A DNA stretch of 64,000 bases from Bin103 sp965243555. GTDB taxonomy: Bacteria; Spirochaetota; Spirochaetia; SZUA-6; Bin103. Location of the stretch: assembly GCA_965243555.1 (NCBI GenBank), contig OZ251575.1:3782001-3846000 (forward strand). The letters are read 5' to 3'. Shown here one piece after another: positions 34,490-42,252 of the stretch. The translations under genes and the position numbers were made by a program. A model generated the notes under the pieces. The model was given only the letters and a program-made list of their open reading frames with translations. It searched no databases and was not told the origin of the DNA. Positions within the stretch are counted from its first letter, which is position 1, and each line of letters opens with the position of its first letter.

Positions 34490-35689
34490 CCGTTCGACGG
34501 TGACGATGGCCGCCTTGTCGATAACTGGGAACCGAATCTGAACAAGAAGTTCGTGGAGGAGTTTGCGTCCGCAGTCCGCCTCCGATTCGTTCCGTACGGC
34601 TCCAGGGACCTCGAGGAGACGTTCGGGTCGGCGGACATCTTCCATTACCTGTACGCGGTCTTGCACAGCCCGGATTATCGCCAGCGCTACGGCGAGTTCC
34701 TGAAGTACGACTATCCGCGCGTTCCGCTTCCCGGCGACCGCGCTTTGTTCGCAGAACTCGTGCCCGCAGGGGCGCGACTCGCGGAACTGCACCTGATGAC
34801 CGAGGCACCTGACGCGGTGAATACAGACGCCCTTTCCGGTTCAGGCGGCAACGTTGTCGAGAAGGTGCGTTACGCTGGCCCACGAGGCGAGACCGCGGGA
34901 CGGGTGTGGATCAACGGGAACCAGTACTTCGACAACGTCGCCCCCGACATCTATCAGCTTACGGTCGGCGGGTACGTACCAGCTGAGAAATGGCTCAAGG
35001 ATCGCAAAGGCCGCCGGCTGTCTTCGGACGACGTCGCGCACTACCGCGCGATAATCGCCGTCCTCGCCGAAACCGTCCATCGCATGACGGAAATCGATGC
35101 CATCATCGATAAGCACGGAGGATGGCCCGCCGCCTTCCAATCGACCGAGCCGGAGGCGCCGCGGATCGTCCCGTTCCGTCCGCCGACCGTTGAACCCAGC
35201 ATCGAACAACGCTACGATGACTGCGTGCCGCTAGTTTCGATGGAGGCCGCCGCGGGAGGATTCGGCGACCCACAGGACATGATGAGTACGATTGAACAGT
35301 ATGAAAACGGCGAATGGGTGGCAGTCGACTCGCACCATCGTCTGCGCCGAGGTATGTTCGTTGCCCAAGTTATGGGCCGGTCCATGGAACCCGCCATACC
35401 CGACGGCTCCTGGTGCCTGTTCCGCTCGCCAGTGGAGGGCACCCGCCAAGGCAAGACCGTCCTGGTCGAGCTCCGCGGCGACCCGGACCCCGACACCGGC
35501 GAGCGCTACACCGTCAAGCGCTACACCAGCGAAAAGGCCGAGGGCGACCCGGACGGCGAATTGCGCCACACTCGCATCACCCTGAGCGCCACCAACCCGG
35601 ACTACAAACCGATCATCCTGAAAGCCCAAGAAGACGAAGATCTTCGCGTGATCGCCGAGTTCCTGGAAGTCGTGCGAGCCGGCCCATGA
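34097..35689 (+). CDS. C-terminal part of ISP-like methylase with S24/LexA-like domain
   Basis: Open in the frame that would follow the methylase if the poly-C tract had 14 C. Meaningful protein starts at module 3 (about 34349). Then come FGSADIFHYLYAVLHSPDYRQRY and YDYPRVPLPGD, the conserved C-terminal region of ISP-type enzymes, followed by VGGYVPAEKWLKDRKG. From about 35215 a second domain begins: VPLVSMEAAAGGFG, then VMGRSMEPAIPDGSWCLFR with the nucleophile Ser, and YTVKRY with the Lys, as in S24 (LexA/UmuD-like) peptidases. No separate start or ribosome site is evident near module 3, so it is probably only made as part of the full-length product. The stop overlaps the next ATG (ATGA). 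Confidence 0.75.
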   Translation: MQPVSVEEIGASSPRALSSATRHSQHTTSTRCSRSTSTERRPDSGSSGGGGNLQSRVCDQQYHGLPGDAEQQGRGVSLSALLLSNVALVVCRQQSQQGTWAHCGVARWIVESCALSNRTREISTVFPLYLRPFDGDDGRLVDNWEPNLNKKFVEEFASAVRLRFVPYGSRDLEETFGSADIFHYLYAVLHSPDYRQRYGEFLKYDYPRVPLPGDRALFAELVPAGARLAELHLMTEAPDAVNTDALSGSGGNVVEKVRYAGPRGETAGRVWINGNQYFDNVAPDIYQLTVGGYVPAEKWLKDRKGRRLSSDDVAHYRAIIAVLAETVHRMTEIDAIIDKHGGWPAAFQSTEPEAPRIVPFRPPTVEPSIEQRYDDCVPLVSMEAAAGGFGDPQDMMSTIEQYENGEWVAVDSHHRLRRGMFVAQVMGRSMEPAIPDGSWCLFRSPVEGTRQGKTVLVELRGDPDPDTGERYTVKRYTSEKAEGDPDGELRHTRITLSATNPDYKPIILKAQEDEDLRVIAEFLEVVRAGP

Positions 35690-37821
35690 GCGGAGTATCA
35701 TCGGAGTCGCAACGGATAACGAAACAGCCGTTCCGGCCGCGGGCGCGGGTGCTGCAACTCGTCGGCGACGAACTGATCGGCAGTCCTCGGTTGGCGGTGT
35801 TCGAGCTGGTCAAGAACGCGTACGACGCGGATGCGAGCGAAGTCGAGGTGCGCCTCGATCTTACGCAGCCCGATGAGCCTAAGATTACCGTTACCGACGA
35901 CGGTGAGGGTATGACGCTCGACCTTCTGCGGTCGGTGTGGCTGGTCCCGGGCGACGAGCATCGGCGCCGGCAGCGCGGGAACAACGAGCGCTCCGGTAGA
36001 CACCAGCGGCTTCCGCTCGGCGAGAAGGGACTCGGCCGGTTTGCCGTGCACAAGCTCGGCAACCGCATCACGCTCACGACGCGCGCGCGCGACTCGGATG
36101 AATGTGTCGTAGACATCGACTGGAACGCATTGACCGAGAGGCCCTTTCTGGATGAAGCGCCGGTTTCGATACTGAGCCGCGCGCCGGAGATGTTTACGGG
36201 AGCGCAGACCGGCACCTGCATCGAGGTGCGCGATCTGCGGCCGCCGGAGTGGACGCGCCGCGAGGTTCGCAGCCTCTGCACCCAGATTACGTCGATCTGC
36301 TCGCCGTTCGAGCGCGCCGGCGAGTTTCGCGCGGTGCTTCGGGTCCCCGGCCGCGAACACTGGATCGACGACCTGCCCGACTTCGCGGCGATACTCGAAC
36401 GGGCCACGTGGGCGTTCCGATTCAGCCTGAACGGCGCGGACATGGACTACAAGTACGAGTTCCGCCCCCCTCCCGGATTCAACCTGGAGCCGCGCGCCGT
36501 CACCGGAGCGGGTGACCGTTTGCAACTTCCGCCCGACCCCAACAACGGCCGGATGGACGGCAACGTCGTTGCGGACGCGGCGACTACCGAGGGGATCGGC
36601 CCGGTCAAAGGCGTATTCTACGTGTTCGACCGCGACCGCGAAGTGCTGCGCCGGCTTGGGCACACCCGCCTGATGACCGATTATCTCGACCAGCACGGCG
36701 GCGTCAGAATCTACCGCGACGGTATCCGGGTGTACAACTACGGCGAACCGAGCGACGACTGGCTTGGCCTTGACCGCCGTCAGCTCCCCGAGGCCACGCG
36801 CAGGATTGGCCGCAACGTCGTTCTGGGGGCGGTCGATCTGTCGCTGGCGGACTCCGGCGCGCTCCGCGAGAAGACGAATCGCGAGGGGTTTATCGATAAC
36901 GATGCATCCGCGCGGTTGCGGCAGGTGGTGTTGGGCGCGTTCGGGACGCTTGAGGCAGAGCGGCGGATCGACTACGAGAAGATCAGACGAGTCACCGAAC
37001 AGCCTGGCTACTCACTGACTTCGAGGAACGGCAATCCGATCGATGAATTGAAACAGACGCTGGCGCGTGATGGGCTTGCTGACCGGTTCAAGCCTTACGT
37101 AACCAAGGTCGAGACTTACGTCCATGACGAGCGGGAAACGCTGCTCACCGCGGGTATTTCCGGGCTCAGCCTTGCGGTAGCGTTCCATGAGATAGATCAC
37201 GGCGTCCGGTCCTTGAGTCATCGGATCGTCCATGGTGGGGATTCCGACGTGGTGCGACACGCGCAGGACCTGACGGTGATGCTCGACAGTTTTACATTGA
37301 TATTGCGGCGCCACAGCAAACAGGTGCACGACGTCCGTCGGCTGGTCACACTCGTTCGGCAGTTCAATCTGGTTCGGTTCCGGCTTCACAACGTCCGGTT
37401 TGACTCCCCGCTGCTGAATGGGACTGAGGGATTCGACTCCCGGTTCTCCTTGGGGCTGGTGTTCGGAGCCATGAACAATCTGATCGACAACTCCCTGTAT
37501 TGGCTGCGCGTGCGCTGGCCGGGGAGTTCGGCAGAGAGCAACGGACTGCGCCGGATGTTTGTTGATGCTTCCCGCGAGCTGGAAGGCGGCCCCGCGATCA
37601 TCGTTGCTGACAACGGCGTTGGTTTCCGTGACGCCCCCGAACATCTTGCCCGGCCCTTCTTCACCCGAAAACCGGACGGCATGGGGTTGGGGCTATACTA
37701 CTCGAATCTTGCTATGGAGATGAACGGAGGCCGGCTGGCCTTTCCGCAGCCGCACGAGGTAGGTGTGCCTGCCGAATACGACGGGGCGGTCGTGGCGATG
37801 ATCTTCAAGGAGGCCGGCTGA
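35686..37821 (+). CDS. Protein with two GHKL ATPase domains
   Basis: A 711-residue cytoplasmic protein. The N-terminal Hsp90/MutL-type ATPase has FELVKNAYDADA (residues 39-50), DDGEGM (71-76) and GEKGLGR (112-118). The C-terminus has a second, histidine-kinase-type ATPase: NNLIDNSLYW, VADNGVGF and GMGLGLYYS. Between them lie helices with HEIDHGVRSLSH, where His could be the phosphorylated residue; that is inference. It overlaps the methylase C-terminus by ATGA and the receiver-protein gene by one base, so the three are translationally coupled. Paired with the next gene it looks like a soluble two-component system whose input would be an intracellular event. Confidence 0.8.
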   Translation: MSGVSSESQRITKQPFRPRARVLQLVGDELIGSPRLAVFELVKNAYDADASEVEVRLDLTQPDEPKITVTDDGEGMTLDLLRSVWLVPGDEHRRRQRGNNERSGRHQRLPLGEKGLGRFAVHKLGNRITLTTRARDSDECVVDIDWNALTERPFLDEAPVSILSRAPEMFTGAQTGTCIEVRDLRPPEWTRREVRSLCTQITSICSPFERAGEFRAVLRVPGREHWIDDLPDFAAILERATWAFRFSLNGADMDYKYEFRPPPGFNLEPRAVTGAGDRLQLPPDPNNGRMDGNVVADAATTEGIGPVKGVFYVFDRDREVLRRLGHTRLMTDYLDQHGGVRIYRDGIRVYNYGEPSDDWLGLDRRQLPEATRRIGRNVVLGAVDLSLADSGALREKTNREGFIDNDASARLRQVVLGAFGTLEAERRIDYEKIRRVTEQPGYSLTSRNGNPIDELKQTLARDGLADRFKPYVTKVETYVHDERETLLTAGISGLSLAVAFHEIDHGVRSLSHRIVHGGDSDVVRHAQDLTVMLDSFTLILRRHSKQVHDVRRLVTLVRQFNLVRFRLHNVRFDSPLLNGTEGFDSRFSLGLVFGAMNNLIDNSLYWLRVRWPGSSAESNGLRRMFVDASRELEGGPAIIVADNGVGFRDAPEHLARPFFTRKPDGMGLGLYYSNLAMEMNGGRLAFPQPHEVGVPAEYDGAVVAMIFKEAG

Positions 37822-39092
37822 TGTTCGAACCGCCCCGAGTCATTGCGATTGACGACAATCCACAGCACCTGGGCGGCTTGGTGAGCAGCATGAAACGTCA
37901 CGGGATTGCCTGCCTCCCGATCCACTTTCCGGACGATGCCGATAATCTCACAGCGTGCCCGGATGTGCGAGTGATTTTCACCGATCTCCACCTGATCGGG
38001 CAGGCATCGGATCACACCGGCCAGTTCGCCGCGCTCACGGGGCTGCTGGAAGAGACGATAGCGCCTCGCGGTCCGTATTTCATACTTCTGTGGACGCAGT
38101 TCCCGACTCAGGCGGCCGCGCTGCAGGCGTATCTCGATGACAATATCCGAAATGTGACCAAGCCGTTTGCGGTCAGAGCGATCGATAAGGCGGACCATCT
38201 CACGCTCTCCAGGGACGTGAAGGATGACGGCGGACTGATGGCCGCCATCGAGGCCCTGATCGCGGAACTGCCGCAGGTGGGAGCGCTGTTCAACTGGGAA
38301 AACAAGGTGCTCCGCGCTGCGGGGGACACCATATCTTCGGTGTTGTCGCTGGCGTCGACCAAGGATTCCGCTGACAAGGTGGCCGAGGCGGAACGGATTC
38401 TCTTCTGGCTCGGAACCGAGGCGGTCGGCCGCGAACGCGTGGAGAGTGATCGGTTTCGGGCGGTCAATGAAGCATTGCTGCCGATCCTTGCCGACCGAAT
38501 GGCCAACCAGCGTTCTGACGACGAGGTGTGGAGGCGCGCCCTTGCTGCGACCACCGCGCAATCGCTCTCGCAGCATGAAGCCGCGCGCCTCAACCGCATG
38601 GTTCATCTCGACCCGGACGCCACGCCTGCCGCGCGCGGAGGCGTAATACCTTTGCCGGCGCGACTCGAGGAGAGCTTTGCGGACAGCTTCGGCGTTGATG
38701 AGATGACCGCCGCCGACAGGCAGTTCCGATGCCACGGCTTCTCGACCGACGGCGGCCGGTGCCGCTGGGTGTTGGTACAGGCGCAAGCGGCCTGCGACTA
38801 CGCTCAATCTCGCGCGGGACCGGCGCCCTGCTATCTCGGCCTCGAAATGCCGTTCCCGACCCGCCGGCCCGGCACACCTCCGGCCGCCCTGTGGCTCAGC
38901 CCGGCTCTGGAGGTGGACGGTGCGGTTCGGCAGTTGCGCGTGAGCGCCACGTTTCCGGTTTCGGTTGGACCGGCGGAGTTCGACCGGCAAACTCCGATCT
39001 ACCGGCTGAGAGAGCAGATCCTCAACGACCTGATCTATCATCTGCACAGCCACGGAGCGCGGCCCGGCTTCCTGTCGTTTCGCAGCAGGTAA
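37821..39092 (+). CDS. Receiver-domain protein, partner of GHKL ATPase
   Basis: A 423-residue protein. The N-terminal 120 residues match a response-regulator receiver: acidic pair D11-D12 (VIAIDDNP), phosphoacceptor D55 (VIFTDLHLIG), T92 (LLWTQFP) and K114 (NVTKPFA). The remaining 300 residues are not a known DNA-binding output domain to me; they are helical (residues 150-260) and then beta-rich to the end. Its ATG overlaps the stop of the GHKL gene. The unusual output half is the best candidate for an effector or adaptor. No signal peptide or membrane segment. Confidence 0.7.
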   Translation: MFEPPRVIAIDDNPQHLGGLVSSMKRHGIACLPIHFPDDADNLTACPDVRVIFTDLHLIGQASDHTGQFAALTGLLEETIAPRGPYFILLWTQFPTQAAALQAYLDDNIRNVTKPFAVRAIDKADHLTLSRDVKDDGGLMAAIEALIAELPQVGALFNWENKVLRAAGDTISSVLSLASTKDSADKVAEAERILFWLGTEAVGRERVESDRFRAVNEALLPILADRMANQRSDDEVWRRALAATTAQSLSQHEAARLNRMVHLDPDATPAARGGVIPLPARLEESFADSFGVDEMTAADRQFRCHGFSTDGGRCRWVLVQAQAACDYAQSRAGPAPCYLGLEMPFPTRRPGTPPAALWLSPALEVDGAVRQLRVSATFPVSVGPAEFDRQTPIYRLREQILNDLIYHLHSHGARPGFLSFRSR

Positions 39093-39129
39093 GAACCAAT
39101 CGGCGCGGCCTGATCGATTTGGGAGGGCG

Positions 39130-40458
39130 TCAGTAAAGGCGATCGTACACGAACCGAGCAGGCTCTTGAGATACGTGGCCCTTGTTCACGAGCATGGTCC
39201 AGATCGCCAGTGGCGAGACCTGAAAGTGCTCGGCGGCCTCCGCTTGGTGTTCCTCCGAAGTGTCGGTACCGAGCATGTCGACGACCGCCTCGTACGGACT
39301 CAGCAGCTCAGCCGCAAATGCCCGCTGCACTTTCTGGCGGTAGCTGTGAGACTGCGTTGCCGGCGAAAGGGGTTCAGCGCCGTCCAACAACCGATCACCT
39401 ATCAGCCGGGCAAGATCGAAGCGGCGGCCGGTCTCCCACTTCGGCCGGAGCGCCACGCGCGAGCGTTGGCCGTCTTCAGCGATGAAGAAAGACAGTCTAT
39501 CGGAGCGTTCGGAAATGCTCTCGATAGCGCTTGCGGTCGTTCCGGTAAGGTCCGCAAGACGGGAGTTTGATAGAGGCTCGAATCCAAGCCTCTCTTGAAC
39601 GCGGACCGCTCGGGCGGCGCCCGCTCCTATCTGCCAAGCAGGGCTCTCCGTCCAATCCTGTTCCCCGAGACTAAGCCGTACCGCGTCGTTCGCATTCGCC
39701 TCGAAACCGTGGCGCCTTGAGACTTGTCGCAGCTCGGACGCGGACACGAAATTCATCTCGGTGCCAAGGTACGCCGCATGGGCGGCCAGCTCCTCCACCG
39801 CGTATTCGCCCAGCTCCTTCGCGTCGTCGAGGTGGCTAGCGACCATCTGCTCGTCAATCTCGTCCGGATCGAAACCCAACCGAGCTTCCAGCCGCCGGAA
39901 GCGTGCGATGTCAGGATCGCTCCGCTCCCTACGGAGATCGTCCCAGAGTCGATGGAGATTCGTCGAACCGAGGTCGGCGATTCCAACCAGGTTCAGAATC
40001 TGACGCGCAAACCGATCAATCGCTGTTTCCAGCTCTCCGGCGGCCAGGACTTCCATTCTTGCGGCGCCCAGATACCGATACGGGACTTCCGTGACCTCTT
40101 GCGAAGGCTCGGCCACGACTGCGCAACGAAACCCGTCCGACGAAATCACGACGTTGGGCCACACGTAACCTTCGCCGATCGTCGCAGTACGATGGGCGTC
40201 GTCCCATCGACGTGAGATTGCCGGTCCGAAATTCTCAGGAGGACCCGGCTCCCACCGAAGCCGCCACCAGTTCCAGACCAGCCATTCGGCAAAGTGATAG
40301 CCGGACACCCTCGGCCCGGTGGCGTATCCTTGGGTGTACTCGTCGTATCCTTCGGTCATCAGGCGACCGTTCACGAGGATCTCAAGTTGTCCAACACCTG
40401 CCGGGGCTTCGGCTTGGCTGAGACGGAATGCCGCTGGTTCCTGCACCTCGTCACGCAT
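39130..40458 (-). CDS. ImmA/IrrE-like protein lacking the zinc motif
   Basis: A 442-residue protein. The C-terminal half follows the M78 peptidase layout seen in ImmA/IrrE: FDLARLIGDRLL, where active members have FxxAHELGHxLxH, and then QRAFAAELLSPYEAV and AEHFQVSPLAIWTMLVNKG. The HExxH residues are absent, so it should not be a protease. The part before it includes a helix-turn-helix-like segment (SNSRLADLTGTTASAIES). The N-terminal half is unknown. It converges on the receiver gene with 37 bp between stops. Likely a DNA-binding or protein-binding regulator. Confidence 0.65.
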   Translation of the reverse strand: MRDEVQEPAAFRLSQAEAPAGVGQLEILVNGRLMTEGYDEYTQGYATGPRVSGYHFAEWLVWNWWRLRWEPGPPENFGPAISRRWDDAHRTATIGEGYVWPNVVISSDGFRCAVVAEPSQEVTEVPYRYLGAARMEVLAAGELETAIDRFARQILNLVGIADLGSTNLHRLWDDLRRERSDPDIARFRRLEARLGFDPDEIDEQMVASHLDDAKELGEYAVEELAAHAAYLGTEMNFVSASELRQVSRRHGFEANANDAVRLSLGEQDWTESPAWQIGAGAARAVRVQERLGFEPLSNSRLADLTGTTASAIESISERSDRLSFFIAEDGQRSRVALRPKWETGRRFDLARLIGDRLLDGAEPLSPATQSHSYRQKVQRAFAAELLSPYEAVVDMLGTDTSEEHQAEAAEHFQVSPLAIWTMLVNKGHVSQEPARFVYDRLY

Positions 40459-40482
40459 CGGCTATCATCAGGGCGCAGTTGA

Positions 40483-40512
40483 TTGATAGAGGGTATCCTG
40501 CCGCCGTGTCAA
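40483..40512 (-). promoter_or_regulatory. Promoter of ImmA/IrrE-like gene
   Basis: A perfect TTGACA (40507-40512), an 18-bp spacer and TATCAA (40483-40488), 25 bp upstream of the ATG at 40458. Confidence 0.5.
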
Positions 40513-40573
40513 GCCGCGCGGCGGCGCGGGCGGGGGCTTGACGTACTGTTCTTTGGGAGTGCAGCATTTATGT

Positions 40574-40771
40574 ATGGCGGGTAAACGGACTACGAGCTGC
40601 ACCGAGGAGCGGCGGAATCTCAGGTCGTTGATGGAGACCTTGCACCTGCTGCGGTCGCCGCGCAACGCGCAGCGCCTGCGCGACGCGATTGCCGAGGTCG
40701 AGGCCGGCAGCCTCGTGCTCGCCGACCTGGCGGACGGGGAGGTCGCGGAGCAGCAGCGGGAACGTGGTTGA
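40574..40771 (+). pseudogene. C-terminal remnant of YefM/Phd-type antitoxin
   Basis: The 65-residue frame contains LRSLMETLHLLRSPRNAQRL, RDAIAEVEAG, the conserved C-terminal helix pair of YefM antitoxins (ETxYLLxSPxNAxRLxxAI). The N-terminal DNA-binding half (about 50 residues, usually starting with an xxSxARxNLxxL segment) is missing and replaced by unrelated sequence. No YoeB toxin follows. It is probably a decayed toxin-antitoxin fragment, although the toxin-binding helices could still be made. Confidence 0.6.
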
Positions 40772-40796
40772 CCGCCGGGCGGCGCTGTCGCATCTT
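40768..40796 (+). promoter_or_regulatory. Possible promoter of aglE-like operon
   Basis: TTGACC, a 17-bp spacer and CATCTT, 36 bp before the binding-protein ATG. The -10 is weak. Confidence 0.35.
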
Positions 40797-40832
40797 TGGC
40801 GGGTAGTGTCTATCAAGGAGGATTACACACAC

Positions 40833-42161
40833 ATGAACAGAGTACGCACGTGGCTCATTGCCGCGGCGGTTTGCGCCCTCGCAGCCGCGCCGCTGTTTGC
40901 CGCCGGCGAGGAAGAGGGCGCGATGGCGTCCGCCGCCGCCGACAACCCCTGGACCGGCGGGCAGGACCTGTCCGGCGCCACGGTCAACGTCTTCGGGGCG
41001 TTCGTGGACGTGGACGCCGAGCGCTTCGCGGCCAGCATGGCGCCGTTCGAGGAGCAGACCGGTATCGACGTCGTCTACGAGGGCTCCGGCGACTTCGAGT
41101 CGCTGGTGGTGATTCGCGCCGAGGGCGGCGACCCACCCGACATAGCGGCCTTCCCGCAGCCCGGCCTGATGACCGACCTGGTGCGGCGCGGGTTCATCAC
41201 CGACCTCTCCGAGTCGTTCAGCATGGACTACCTGCAGCAGCAGTACTCGGACGCCTGGATCGACCTCTCCCGCGTTGACGACGCAATCGCCGGCGTCTGG
41301 TACCGCGCCTCCCTGAAGAGCCTGGTGTGGTACGCCAAGCCGGTGTTCGAGGCGGAAGGCTACGCCATCCCGGAGACCTGGAACGAACTGGTCGCCCTCT
41401 CCGAGCAGATGGTGAGCGACGGCTACGTGCCGTGGTCAATCGGCATCGAAAGCTCCGGCGCGACCGGCTGGGTGGCCACCGACTGGATCGAGGACATCCT
41501 GCTGCGCACCGCCACGCCGGCGCAGTATGACGCCTGGACGCGCGGCGAGCTGGCCTTCGATTCGCCGGAGGTGCGCCGCGCCATCGAGATCATGGGCGAC
41601 ATCTGGTTCCGCGACGACTTCGTACTGGGCGGCCGCAGCGCCATCCTCACGGTGCCGTTCGGCGACGCGGCGACGCCGCTGGTGCAGGATCCGCCGCGCG
41701 CGCTGATGCACCGGCAGGCCACCTTTATCGCCGGCTTCCTGCCGGAGAGCGCGCAGGAGCAGCTCGGCGAGGTGATCGACGTGTTCTACCTGCCGCCCAT
41801 CGACGCCGAGGAAGGCCGCGCCGCGCTTGGCGCCGGCGACATCTTCAGCGCCTTCAACGACGACCCGGCGACCCTGGCGGTGATGCGCTACCTGTCCTCC
41901 GGCGAGTCGACCCGCGTGTGGGCCGGCTTCGGCGGCTTCGTGGCGCCGCACAAGGACGCCATGATCGAGTGGCACGGTTCCTACATCGACCAGAAGGCCG
42001 CGGAAATCATCCAGAACGCCGACACCTTCCGCTTCGACGGCTCGGACCTGATGCCGGGCGTGGTGGGGGCCGGCACCTTCTGGACCGGCATGGTCGACTA
42101 CGTGAGCGGCCAGGACCTGGGCTCGGTGCTCGGCAAGATCGACGCCTCGTTCCCGCGCTAA
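40833..42161 (+). CDS. aglE: Alpha-glucoside-type ABC substrate-binding protein
   Basis: A 442-residue periplasmic binding protein. The signal peptide ends LFAAGEEEG, a style common in spirochaetes. NVFGAFVDVDAERFAASMAPFEEQTGI, read as VNVFGAFVD and FEEQTGIDV, and YEGSGDFESLV match AglE of alpha-glucoside transporters; near the end are RVWAGFGGFVAPHKD and FRFDGSDLMP. The start is ATG 40833 with AAGGAGG upstream. It heads an operon with AglF- and AglG-like permeases. Substrate likely an alpha-glucoside such as trehalose or maltose, inferred from family. Confidence 0.85.
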   Translation: MNRVRTWLIAAAVCALAAAPLFAAGEEEGAMASAAADNPWTGGQDLSGATVNVFGAFVDVDAERFAASMAPFEEQTGIDVVYEGSGDFESLVVIRAEGGDPPDIAAFPQPGLMTDLVRRGFITDLSESFSMDYLQQQYSDAWIDLSRVDDAIAGVWYRASLKSLVWYAKPVFEAEGYAIPETWNELVALSEQMVSDGYVPWSIGIESSGATGWVATDWIEDILLRTATPAQYDAWTRGELAFDSPEVRRAIEIMGDIWFRDDFVLGGRSAILTVPFGDAATPLVQDPPRALMHRQATFIAGFLPESAQEQLGEVIDVFYLPPIDAEEGRAALGAGDIFSAFNDDPATLAVMRYLSSGESTRVWAGFGGFVAPHKDAMIEWHGSYIDQKAAEIIQNADTFRFDGSDLMPGVVGAGTFWTGMVDYVSGQDLGSVLGKIDASFPR

Positions 42162-42188
42162 GCGGAACCGCGAACCGCGCGCCCGGCC

Positions 42189-42233
42189 CGCGGCGGGCCG
42201 CCCGGGGTGACCCACTCCCGGCGGCCCGCCGCG
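42189..42233 (+). promoter_or_regulatory. Intercistronic stem-loop after binding-protein gene
   Basis: A perfect 14-bp stem (CGCGGCGGGCCGCC / GGCGGCCCGCCGCG) with a 17-nt loop that can itself fold. It lies between the binding-protein gene and the first permease. Such hairpins usually stop most transcripts or protect the upstream mRNA, giving more binding protein than permease. Confidence 0.65.
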
Positions 42234-42252
42234 CCGGCGCGCACCAACGCGC

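Noticed and set aside
39560..39600. tRNA-like GGCTCGAATCC segment
   Set aside because: It lies inside the ImmA/IrrE-like coding sequence and no cloverleaf can be formed around it.
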